DNA of 64,000 bases, from assembly GCF_963678635.1 (NCBI RefSeq), contig NC_087069.1, positions 744,001 through 808,000 of the forward strand, in the 5' to 3' direction. Positions 35,101 to 45,154 of the stretch are shown here, one piece after another. The notes under the pieces were generated by a model. That model saw only the letters and a list, made by a program, of their open reading frames with translations, did not search any database and had not been told where the DNA came from. The stretch's first letter is position 1. The number at the start of each line of letters is the position of its first letter. Position numbers and translations under genes: made by a program. This DNA comes from Symsagittifera roscoffensis. Taxonomy: Eukaryota > Xenacoelomorpha > Acoela > Convolutidae.

Positions 35101-36004
35101 GTTGACAGTTTTCGATGGTTTGTAAGTAACTCCTATGTGGGTGGGGCTTTTAACGATTCCAATTCATGTATCGCGTTTGTGCCAATTTCTTTGTGTCAAC
35201 TAGGAATTATTTGGGTTGTCAGGATGGTTTGATTGAAGTTTGTTTCTAGTCTTTTTTTTGTGATCTGTGGGGATAGATCACTATTCCAGCAACACCAAAA
35301 ATAAAAATCAGAATGATCATCAGAACAAGGATAAAAGCGTATTGATCAACCATCAAAATCAGGCAACAAGCAATTAAGTTTGGGTTTTTAAGCACCAAAT
35401 GTTAGCCATAATCTGTCAGAAAGGAGACAAAATCTACGACCGCATGAAACAAGATGAACAAAGTTCAATAAATTAGCTTTAATTTGGTTTATATAGCCGT
35501 TCTTATGATGTTTTTAATTTAACAATTTAATACACCAATTCAGATTTAAAAAATCCCTGGAAGTTTTTTCAGCGCGCTTGTTTGAATTGAGTTACGCGGA
35601 AATCATTTTCAAAAAAACACATGCTTGGGAGGACCGTCTACGGTAGGTCACTTAGAGGGGGGATAGTAAGGTTGATACCGAGAATCTTTCCTTAGTTTTG
35701 CCGAATCAAAAAAAGATCTGGTTTCCGAATGAAAACTTGGATCGATTAGACGGAATAGACTTGTTTTGTTACTTCGTTGATTATGTGGTTGTTTTTAGAC
35801 TGGTTCTTCACGGACACGGAGTTGCAGAAGAAGGTGAAGAAGTTCAAGATGATCAACATCTCGGCGGCCATGATGTTCACTCTGGGGGGACTGGGAGCGA
35901 TGGGTTTGGGAATCGTCCTCATTCTCCAGCTGAAGAGGTGTGTCAAGATGCGCAGCCAGATGAAGAGCATCATCAACCTCGCCATGGGGGGCACTGCCAG
36001 TTAG
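32111..36004 (+). CDS. Two-exon gene for a small two-pass membrane protein
   Basis: Proposed coding exons are 32111-32291 and 35799-36004, with stop TAG at 36002-36004. The donor reads CACG/GTGAGAA and the acceptor GTTTTTAG/ACTGG; the phase-1 junction (G + AC) makes an aspartate and keeps the frame. The product is 128 residues. A hydrophobic segment at residues 7-26 (signal anchor or signal peptide) is followed by a Cys-rich stretch (C44, C48 and C56 in GCWLACAHGDKTKC), a charged segment (KKVKKFK), a second hydrophobic segment at 79-103 (Gly/Met/Leu-rich) and a basic tail. Both exons are richer in G+C than their surroundings and read as ordinary protein, unlike the nearby mobile elements. The layout recalls the first and last parts of small four-pass proteins (claudin/PMP22-like), so further phase-compatible exons inside the intron are possible. 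The family is not recognised and no function is claimed. Confidence 0.6.
32774..33832. mobile_element. MITE-like element copy c with foldback core
   Basis: Starts CCCGGGTTGACCTCC (shared with copy b) and ends near GACTCGGG, giving imperfect inverted ends. AATGCTTATCATACAATT and the CCATATATG motif recur. No coding sequence. No convincing target duplication. Confidence 0.5.
33465..33805. repeat. Large inverted repeat built from GAGCGGTTT motifs
   Basis: Left and right arms of about 150-170 bp match as reverse complements, for example AAGATTTGAGCGGTTTGAGC at 33471 with GCTCAAACCGCTCAAATCTT at 33781, and TTCAAAATGAGCGGTTT at 33521 with the complement near 33731. The centre lies around 33640. 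The same motif recurs outside at 32575-32730. The strand would fold into a long imperfect hairpin. Confidence 0.75.
33880..34870 (-). pseudogene. LINE (non-LTR) reverse transcriptase fragment in the intron
   Basis: Minus strand. 34358-34723 reads YRSIAFLSPVAKCVERNLL, PLEDHQRGFRNCRSTNTALH, RRLFLVALDLTAALDTVDHGIL, which are the YRPI.LL, HQ.GFR..RST and LDLS.AFDTVDH blocks of a Jockey/CR1-like RT. 34145-34330 follows with the catalytic block decayed to TPDDISIITTG (usually YADD...I..TG) and EVQTYLSALN. Up to 33880, LDELLSSNAQNTTLINKFKAS matches the RT thumb region. Frameshifts separate the pieces; it is not functional. It lies antisense to the host gene. Confidence 0.85.
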
Positions 36005-36056
36005 CTCATCCTACACTTCTTTGGTTTTAATGATAATGCTTAAATGTTCCTTGGGT

Positions 36057-36100
36057 TCCCGTGTTAAACAAAAATGCTTGTCATACAATTTCGTCCGAAA
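36057..36100. mobile_element. MITE-like element fragment d
   Basis: CCCGTGTTAAACAAAAATGCTTGTCATACAATTTC-type sequence, matching one terminus of copy b in pieces (CCCGTGTT.AAC, AAAATGCTT.TCATACAA). The rest of the element is absent. It lies about 50 bp 3' of the host gene stop codon. Confidence 0.5.
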
Positions 36101-36559
36101 ACGCAACAAACAGTGATTTCCTATCACAAAAATCTACAAGGAGCAAGGGAAGAGTTTCATAGACACTCTGTATTATTCGGTGGGTAATATTCTGAGGGTT
36201 ACTGTAAAATCTGTGAGATAAAGATTCAGAGATCACTCAGAACTAAGAAAACAACATCGACAAGATTTGATAGATTTTGGGAACTAAAACGGTTGGATTG
36301 AAAAAAGGAAAAAAATAGGTGCAAAAATAGATATTGCAAACTTTAAAAATGGTATAAAATCCTTCGGCTCATAAAATTTCAGCATTACAGACAGCCAGAA
36401 ACAACGTGATATCGAAATAAAAAACTAGCACATACTGCATCATGATATTTTTTAGTCTTTAAAATTGATTGCAAATGTAAGTGCAGTTAAATTGGAATTT
36501 TTTTTCCAATGAATATCTGGAAATCAATTTTCTACTTTCAATTTTCTGTCATCCAGTTC

Positions 36560-37115
36560 TACCTAACTTAAGTTATCAAGGATTGCGTTTTAAGACACGT
36601 CTCTCCATCGGTATTGAAAATGCAAAGGTAATTACTCTTTACAAATCTGTTAATGCGGACAAAATTAAAAGTAATAGACCGAGCATTTAAATCAACATCT
36701 TCACTGAAATTTTTGAAAAATGGTCAGCGAAATAACGACCAGTTTCATCAGTGATTACAACATTTTTTTAATCAAAACACTTTTTACGCAAAGTCAATCA
36801 TATGCTAACGCAATTAGTTAGATTACAGAATTTCTGAGAGAAGCGACACTAAGGATGAAATGTGGTGTGGCTATTTATTTGTTTAAACAAGCTTTTGATT
36901 CTGTCAATGACTCAGAAGGCAATTATCTTGAATGTATGCGGTTTAGGAGTAGGGCTAAATTTGCCTAGAAACTACCTATTAGATCGATTGAAACTCATTG
37001 GAACGATTGGCGGCAAATCTGAGACTAGTTATATTGAATATGGCGTGCCACAGGGAGCAATTTTAGAACCACTGTTTTCACTAATTTGTATAAAAGACAT
37101 AACAAACTAGATTTT
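36560..37115 (+). pseudogene. LINE reverse transcriptase fragment 1
   Basis: Plus strand pieces: ENAKVITLYKSVNADKIKSN followed by RPSI (the KVIP.FKSG...YRPIS block), then at 36880-37110 a K.LILSMTQK block (decayed AFDTVNH), GLNLPRNYLLDRL and IEYGVPQGAILEPLFSLICI. The GVPQG.ILGPLLF motif is diagnostic of non-LTR RT. The catalytic YADD block is missing. Frame changes occur. Confidence 0.8.
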
Positions 37116-37659
37116 AAAATGTTCAGCATCACACTTTTCTGTTTTTTCTCCGTGAAATTCTGTGGCCAAAAGTGTGAAAGTCACCAGATGTTTTAAGGAG
37201 ATTCTAAAGCTGTGAATGATTAGTGTGAGCATAATCAACTAACGGTCAGCTAATTGAAATCAAAATTGATACAATTTGCTAAAAAAAATTAAAGGAATGA
37301 TCTGTGGCTCTTGGTAGTGAGGTTGTAAAAAACGAATTCACAAAAAATTGGACCACATTGCTTATGTTAAGATAAGTAATTGTTATGAACTGCGCAGAAA
37401 AAAAAACTTCATCCCAGAAAATTGGAAATAGTCTGATACTGAACTCTGAAAAATTTTTTTGCCAAGCTAATTTTCCAAGTCATGGAAACTAAGTCTCGTA
37501 AGTTTCCAAGTTTTTACTCTTTTTTGAAAACTCCCTGAAATTGTTTGCAGATGCAAGTGTAACTAAATTGAAGGTTTTTTTTTCAAGAAATTTGGGAAAA
37601 CAAAGATTTTAAATTTCAGTGAAAAAGAGTTAAAAAGTACGCCACTCGAACAATTCTAC

Positions 37660-38165
37660 TTGTTTTCAGTTGTTTTTCGATGAGTTTTATAAGATGTCGG
37701 CATCGAATTTTACCATGGTAATTGCTCTACAAAAACCTGGTAATGCGGACGATACTTAAATAGCGACAGAAGGACAAAGGTGTGGTGTTATTTCATTATT
37801 ATTTCAAGTAAGCTTTCGACACTGTCGATCACTCAATTGAATGCAATAAGTTTGAAATTATATGCTTTTGATGAGTAGCGCTAACTTGGCTGAGAAGCTA
37901 CCTCTCTAATCACTTACAATCTGTTCATATGGTTGAAGGAAAGCTAGACACTAGTTATAATAAATATGGTGTGCTACAAATATCAGTCTAAAAACCACTT
38001 CTAATTTTGATTAATTTAATTGATAAAACAAAAAACGATGATGCATTGCTTTGCTTAAATTTTTGCTGATGATAATCCGACAATGATATTCCGACAACTC
38101 GAAAAGCTAAAATTGGAACACAAACTTCAAAAAATTTGAACGATTGCTCAAATAGGAATATTACG
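37660..38165 (+). pseudogene. LINE reverse transcriptase fragment 2
   Basis: A second, separately decayed copy of the same RT region as 36560-37115, about 1 kb downstream in the same orientation. ACCTGGTAATGCGGACGATAC matches CTGTTAATGCGGAC of fragment 1. Translated pieces are KLSTLSIT-like (F.DTVDHSI), LTWLRSYLSNHLQSVHMVEG, a decayed GV(P)Q block, then FADDNPTMIFRQLEKL at about 38059, the FADD form of the catalytic motif. Many stops. Confidence 0.75.
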
Positions 38166-38399
38166 TTTTTATAATACAAAAACTAAATGATTAAAAATTC
38201 CGCTAGTTAAAAAGTAATTCAGATATACCAAATTTAATCCCACAGATATTTGGTTCGAAAAATTTAAAAGATTATTTTGTATGACAAAAACAATATATAT
38301 CAGTTGTTTTTGCGCTGCAAACATGCCCACGTATTAACCCACCAATTAAAATTTCATTTTCGATATAACCTCGATAGGACTGAATATCCTCATTAGCGG

Positions 38400-39440
38400 A
38401 AAAAAGTAATGATTTTTGTAAGAGCTTTTTATTGTTTTCCGCGCTCAAATATCGATCTGCACAATTGCCATTTATCTGATTCTGTACTATATCTCATCCC
38501 AGTAATGTTCCAAATTGAAATCAGCTACTACGAAAAGGACAAACTCAACAAAACAGCAATACAGAAGTTTCATTTCAAATCTTTACAATCAAAACGAGGA
38601 TTATCGAAACGTTTTTAAGGTGATCAACGGTGAATCCCATGCGAACGAAGAAAAATTCAGGTTAGATTCTAACAATTCGGAGCAAATTGAAAAAAAAACT
38701 GAGAATATTTTGTAATTGCCAATACCAGATGAGTTAACTTGGTTTTGGGATCGTGCAAACCAGCTCATATAAGAACTGAAACACTGCCCAATGATACCAT
38801 CGTGCACTCGTACAGGGGCAGTACCAAGAAAAATTACATATAATTGTATTAATGTATGCGGTACTCAATTTTGGAAGTATTTAAATACAACAGGTAATGA
38901 ATTCCGGTCAACATTTTGGAATACCGAGTATTTTAATAACATGCAACAGGAGCTTTTCAATCTATCAATAAATGAATTCAATCCTGAAGGGATTGTCACA
39001 TTTAAAACGTTGCGGATTTTGAAAATATTCAAACGAACTCATTACTGGACGTTTTTTAAAGCTCTTAAATGAAGACTATAGAAGCATGGCAAGATTTCAT
39101 GTGTTGAAACTAATTTCGATAACGAAGGCATCAAAGACTGGAAAATTTTTTGAAATCATTTTCATTTCAAGGATGAGCACTGTTTGCCGTTTCTTCGTAA
39201 TTGTCTCCGCGCTACTGTTGGCCAATATTCAAACAATTCCTGGGTTGATCCAATCTCTGACTACGATACTAATGATTCGTCTAACTCGAAATATCACTCA
39301 CCGAACCACCACTACAGGGGGCCCAACATCACCAGTAACAGTTGTGTCATTTTTATGGGCTATAACAAGCATTATCTTTCACCATTCAACGATACGCAGA
39401 AATTTCACTATTAAAATTTTTTGTTTAGTTACCAATTAAG
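38400..39440 (+). other. Open plus-strand stretches, unassigned
   Basis: Short plus frames at 38409-38618, 38515-38715, 38791-39072 and 39086-39439. The piece NQNEDYRNVFKVIN resembles the region of LINE ORF2 between endonuclease and RT (K..W..IN), so the stretch may be older LINE sequence. The frame at 39086-39439 has a hydrophobic core (FFVIVSALLLANI) but no recognisable family and no splice context. Confidence 0.3.
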
Positions 39441-40929
39441 AAAACGTTCTCAAAAAAATCCGGTATGCATTGTCGTGAACAGACTGCTTTTGTTTTTATC
39501 TTAACTAGCGTTTTTTGGTTTGCCAAAAGCAATCTCGATCAAACTATTTTTATGGCTATTTAAATAAACGAAACTAAAGCTACAATTTCCAAGGAGTTGT
39601 TACAATTTTTCCAATTAAGTTTACGGCAGTGCCCCTCTGGCGCTTTTTAGGATCAAAAATGATGCCTCTTTAGCGCAACAGTGTTTTTATTTATGATTTG
39701 TGTAGTTTTTGTTTTTATCAAATTCGAAACTGTTAGGACTTTTATGATACTTTTTTGTATTGAAAGCAAGCAGACGATAATCATCTAAGTCTTGGTCACT
39801 TGATAGCATATTGAAACATCTCACGCAAGGATGTATAGACTAAAAAATTTAGTCCTTCATCTGAACTGTAGATTCTTAAATAGAAAGCGAACAAGTTTCG
39901 TAGCTTTTGTGAAAATTTGATTGTAGTGCTTTCTTTTGTTTTCCTGAAATTAGTTCAATTACTCAAAAGACGAAATACAAGAGATAATAGACAGTTCAAA
40001 ATATGTGCTTTTATGCTGTCACGCTTCTTCTACCAAGAAACTGAACTCAAAGATAAATTAGGACTATGCTCCAGTATTAAATTTTAACCTGATAGTTTTA
40101 AGGAGACTACAAAATGAATCATTTGAAAAGAGATGAGAAAGTTTCTCTCAACACAATTGCCATACCGTATAACTTTGACGTTGCTAACAAATTGATACCA
40201 TCATAATCAACACCACTCAAAGCTTATTCATTCACTGATTTTGATTTACAAGACCAATCAAACAGGTCATTTATTTTTTCTTGTCTAATTAAAATGGATC
40301 ACTTAGTCTTTCTAGTTATAACTGAGCTCAAGTTGCGTAATCGGGTTACACTTATCAAACTAACAATATATGACAAAATCAAATACTCAGAAAATGAAAA
40401 GAAATTAAATTTTTTGTGGATAAGCGGGGAAAGCGTTTAAAAAAGACCAAACACTCCTGAGATGTTAAATTTTTTAATTCAAAATTCGTGAAAGCTATCA
40501 AACTCTGTGCCCACGGAAACCAGTTTTTATTCGAATTGATAAATTTAGAGTGAAATAAGAGAAAAAACGTTTCATATCACAAATGATTTTTTTGTCGATA
40601 ATTTACCCGAGAAAAATGAAGAACAGCTAAAGTAGCTAAACTTTGCAAAGAACTCTTTCGAAGAATTGATAACAACTCATACCACAATGACAAACCTCCT
40701 TAACACTCCTATTTGATTCAAGAAGTTCAAAAATCAGAAAACAACAAGAAGTACTTCTCTCATAACAACAATTTATGTCAAAAACAATTCAAACCAAAAT
40801 CGCAAGTTCCTAAGCTACAAGATTTGAACACTAAGCTGTTTTTTTAGAAACAAAACAAAATTCAAAAGCATTTCAGAGATGATACATCTTTTTCAGAAGA
40901 AAAAAGAACAAAAAAAAACTCATTTCGGT
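39441..40929. other. AT-rich, nothing recognised
   Basis: No coding frame of note, RNA gene or repeat structure was found by eye. Confidence 0.4.
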
Positions 40930-42005
40930 TTGTCATTGCATTTAGATGCAAAGAAAAATTGCTAAATTTTAATGAAAGTAAAGCACCAGGACCGTCTGAT
41001 ATTCGAAAACGAGCTCTGGATGCGGGAAGTTTCACATAAACCTTATGTTCCTTTAAAACGAATTTTTGAAAAAAAAAATGTATCCGGAGATACTCAAAAT
41101 AGCATTTTTTCATTCAATTAAAAAGATGATGAAAAACAACCAGAAAGCTAGAGAAACGTTTCTGAAACTGTGGCATTAACGAATTTGTCAAAAAAAGTTC
41201 ATAAAAACAAAAAACCGGGTTTTTACAGTTCAAAAACCTCCTATTGCATAGATTTCTAAACAAAACGATTTCTACGACGCATTTTTTCTGAAAGCGCAAG
41301 TACAAGGTTAAACTCATTCATAAGCAATCGACATCAAAAAAAAGGTAAATTAAATCGAATCTAAAAGTAAGGGACCTCTTCTGCAAGGGGTCTTCACTTG
41401 AAACTAAATATAAAGCTTCAATTCGTGTTTATGTGTCATACGCCGAAGACACGCTTATCTTTCGTGAACAGCAGGATATGAATTTCGCACTGCAACAACT
41501 GCAAGAAAATTAGAAAAACATATCGGAAGTTTCTAAATTCCATCCTCTCAAACTCAATACACAAAATTAATTGAGTCGGTGAAGAACAATTTTTAACAAA
41601 CCGAGGAGAAACAAAATTGATTTTGAGAAAAATTGCATGCGAAAGAAAAAAAATCAGTGAAACAAAATATAATTCCCAATTAAATCAAGAAATCGCTTAT
41701 CATAATCTTCACTGATTAGCCATTCTTTTCTGCAAAATTGCACTATATATAACCAGATTTCTCAAAAAAATACTAAATTAGGCTATAGAGCTTGTTGAAA
41801 CTGCGCAAATTTTGAAACTTCCTCCAACTTGGAACTAAATTATAATACAATGCTAGTTGTAATACTTGTCTGCTTAAAAATGATTTGCCACTTCTGAAAA
41901 ACCGAAAAAAACCATTCCAACCTCATGAAAACATAAAATATGAAAAAATTAAATTGATAAAAGATGAAGAACAAAATGTTTTCTCTTAGCTGAAAGATAT
42001 CTTTT
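40930..42005 (+). pseudogene. LINE reverse transcriptase fragment 3
   Basis: Plus strand pieces in order: LNFNESKAPGPSDIRKRAL (40960-41020), the L..SKAPG.D.I block; YPEILKIAFFHSIKKDDEKQ (41078-41140), the P..LK.A.V.P..K.GD block; VSYAEDTLIFREQQDMN (41430-41480), the catalytic block with YAED in place of YADD; then LQQLQEN and LKLNTQN. The order and spacing fit a non-LTR RT. Stops are frequent. It belongs to a different LINE lineage or region from fragments 1 and 2, since no nucleotide similarity was noticed. Confidence 0.8.
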
Positions 42006-43250
42006 TAAATGTATAGAAAATTATTAACTATTTTTTCAACAGATAAAAACGGACTCATAGAAAAAAAACGAGATTTAAGATTTATCATTTGTTATACTTA
42101 TAATTCAGGAAAACTAAACTGTGGCAAGCTGTCATAGTATAATAAAAAAATTAGCTGAGTTTTTCTCTGGTTTCCTCGTTATTATAATAATTTTGCTAAG
42201 AATAATTAAGTGTAGCGTAGGAATTTGTGTAGACATACAATTGCCTCTTGAAATTAATTTCAAAATAGTAATAAGCTATCAAAATTGCTCAGAAAAAAAC
42301 TGAAACTGAAGACCTGGTATTGTTTTCAAACAAGCAAAAACTTTTGATTGCTTTAAAATTTGTGTTGTAATTAAGCTGATGAAAAAAATTTTATTGGAAT
42401 TTGGTAAGTTTTATCGGTGAACCTAAAAAAAACAGTTTTTTATATTTGTTTTGCTAAGGATTTTAAAGTCTTATCAGGTGATAACAAAAACCTTTATCGG
42501 GTTATTTATTTTAAGCAGTAGGAAAATTCGGACATACGGAATTGTTTTATCTATGCGATATATGCTTTTTGAGGTTATTTTGCATGCAAAGTCTGAGGCC
42601 GAAAAACCTTGATTTGTTTTCAGACCACATTTGAAAATTTAAGTCGCTGATTATCAAATGATTATGGCAGCCTTTTATTAGATAAGAATAAAAACTTGCA
42701 TCTTTTTTTCAACAGACACCAAAACTATTTAACAAACAAAAAACAGATCAGGTCGCCCGTAAACAAACATAACTAAAGATGATCGATATAATCTAAAGCA
42801 GAAATTGACCGCAGAAAATCATTAGCTACTTGAGGAATAATTTTCCGTTTGCAAGGTTTATTAGTCTTCGAATTATTTAAAAGGCAGGTTTTGAAGACAG
42901 AACGGAGAGAAAAACTTATATTTTATGAAAGACGTTACCTGGGTTTTAACTGGAGTGTAAGAGTCGTTTGCGCAATTCGCATTGAGGTTCAGAAAAAAAG
43001 ACACTCTGAAAATTGGCTCAAGATTCAGGGACAATATCTCTTCTCTTTTTGTACCTCAGTCAGTCTGAGCCAAGTCACAGTTTGCTAATGACATGGAGAT
43101 TAGAGATCGCTACAGCTAAAAAACCACAACCAAATTATCCCTCACGCTAGATAGAAACTAGCACGCCCCCAAAAGTAGGTCTATGAATACCTAACACACT
43201 CGTGTACCTTTAAAAACAGGATTGGGACCCCAAGTAGAAAAAAAAACAAT
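42006..43250. other. AT-rich, nothing recognised
   Basis: Contains an open plus frame at 42849-43088 (79 codons, basic) of unknown meaning. No other structure seen. Confidence 0.35.
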
Positions 43251-43560
43251 AGTTTCTTTGACAGTGTACATTTGATACTTTTCAGTTTTATTAAACTGCA
43301 ACTCGCCTCACCTCAATATAAATTTATGAAATGCACTCAAGTTTTTCAATCTGACTACATTCATCAGGACAACCACTCTAGAACTAGTACCAGTTTATAC
43401 CGAGTAACATAACTCTTGAAATTTGAACAAGGTGAAATAAAATCAGTTTAATTTCTTTTGACAAGTTTTTGGACCATTCGGTCATTCGAGTGGACATTTT
43501 TCCCAATGAAGGTCCATCATGCTCCAAGCGTAGCTGTTCTGAACCCACTCTCGATGCTCT
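43251..43560 (-). mobile_element. Possible LTR of the inverted gypsy copy
   Basis: The reverse complement of 43290-43320 (TTGAGGTGAGGCGAGTT) matches 52562-52582 on the plus strand (TTGAGGTAAGGCGAGTT) within a longer, weaker similarity; the GGACCTTCATTGGGAAA-like block also resembles 52330-52350. This places an LTR-like sequence at the 3' side of the inverted gypsy copy. The alignment is patchy, so the call is tentative. Confidence 0.4.
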
Positions 43561-44299
43561 CTATCAGGATGAAGGCATCTCTACACAAGTTGGTTATTAT
43601 CTGGCCAAATGCAAATAGCAATTTAATTATTGACTAATTTTTCATCAACTTTTCTGCTACTTCAAGTTTGACTGTTCAGGTTATATTGTTTTTTGTTTCA
43701 AGTCTTGCAAAAAAAATTGAGCGTGACGGGGCCAATTCGAAAACTTGAAAAAATCTTTTGACATCAAAAATAACTAAAACAATTTTCATATTTCGACTAG
43801 CTCATGCTGCTTCTCCCCGAACTCAAGGTCGATGTCTTCATCGTGCGTCGGTGTTGCTTGCGAGCCTCCTCAGTCAAGAAAACGAAGTACAATGCCAGTG
43901 GTTCTTTACAGAATCTGCCTTAAGAAATATATTAAATCATCTTTTTCACTCTACCCAGTCAATTAATTGTCATGCCACTCTTGAAATACAAAAAGACATA
44001 CCATATTAGATAACAAAAATTAATCTATAAAAATGACTTGTTCTCCCAGATTCTCAACCTGGGATCACTATCTAGCTCAAGTTTTTATTTATTTGCCTCC
44101 AGTCTCAAGAGATATCCCATCAACCGATGCGGTAAATTTTCAGCGTAGTGATCTGTTTTGATAACGCTATCTCGTCCTCCGAGCTTATCACAATCGTGTT
44201 CCATGCTTTCGTTTGTTCATACACCTGCATCCTTTCTTTCTGCTCACGTAGTCTCAAGGCATGGATCATTAGCATCTTCATTCTCTTTTCTCTGTTTCC

Positions 44300-45114
44300 T
44301 CAAAACGAGTTATGCAGTTTCCTGCTAGCGTTCTTAGACAAGTCCTCTTCTAAGAACGAATATATCGCTTTCCTGTTATCTCGTCATAGCTTGACTGCCC
44401 TCTTCCAGCCATTTGACAATCCGTTACGATAGTTGAACAAAGATCTTTTCACTGTTTTCGGACCTATTTATGCCAAGAGCAGTCAACATTTTGGTATCTC
44501 AAGAACAGTCAAAGTGTATGGGTAAGAAGTCAGTGTTACCCTGAACCAATGGAGAAGTCTCACTCGAATCCATAAGCGTTTCACTTCTGTAGGTACCACC
44601 AAGGCTTTACAAGCTGTCTCAAACAATTCCAGCCTCCCGCTATAATCGATTGCATGAATCGACTCCCTCGTGAGTGATTTTGAATTTCATTATCTGTGAT
44701 ATTCTCTTCATTCCATCGTCAAGCTAACATGTGGCTCACAGCCAATTTTGACTTTCTGTTGATAATCTGCTAATCCAGTGAGCTTGATTTGATCTATTTC
44801 TCAAGTCAAGCACAAAACACTCTTCTCAGGATACCTGAGATGGGATATGGGCAAGGATAATCACCATGCGTCAAGTTGATATTCCTTATGTTCCGCTCGC
44901 CAGATCGGATCTTTTCTGTTTTTCCACTAGTCAGACTCGCTTGAGATTGTCGGCACCACATTTTCCGGAACAATTTCCACAACACGCCAAGGTTCATGAG
45001 CAAAACTTTTTCTTCGCCACCGTGTCTTGCTTCTACCCTCTTCTCTGATCGAGGAACGCAGATGATGTTTCAAGAAGCAACCTTAGTTTGGAGGACCCTC
45101 TCTCTATCTATCTA

Positions 45115-45154
<40 letters not shown>

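Larger units (their letters stand above)
32292..35798 (+). other. Intron of the membrane-protein gene
   Basis: Runs from GTGAGAACAG to GTTTTTAG, about 3.5 kb. It contains a MITE-like element (32774-33832), GAGCGGTTT-type repeats (32575-32730 and inside the MITE), and a decayed minus-strand LINE (33880-34870). From about 34900 to 35700 nothing is recognised. No extra exon with good splice sites and matching phase was identified by eye. Confidence 0.5.

Noticed and set aside
43330-43385. Hammerhead ribozyme on the minus strand (CTGATGA ... GAAA near a GTC)
   Set aside because: GTC touches CTGATGA directly, leaving no stem I, and the would-be stems II and III have only about three pairs. The match to the core is not enough.
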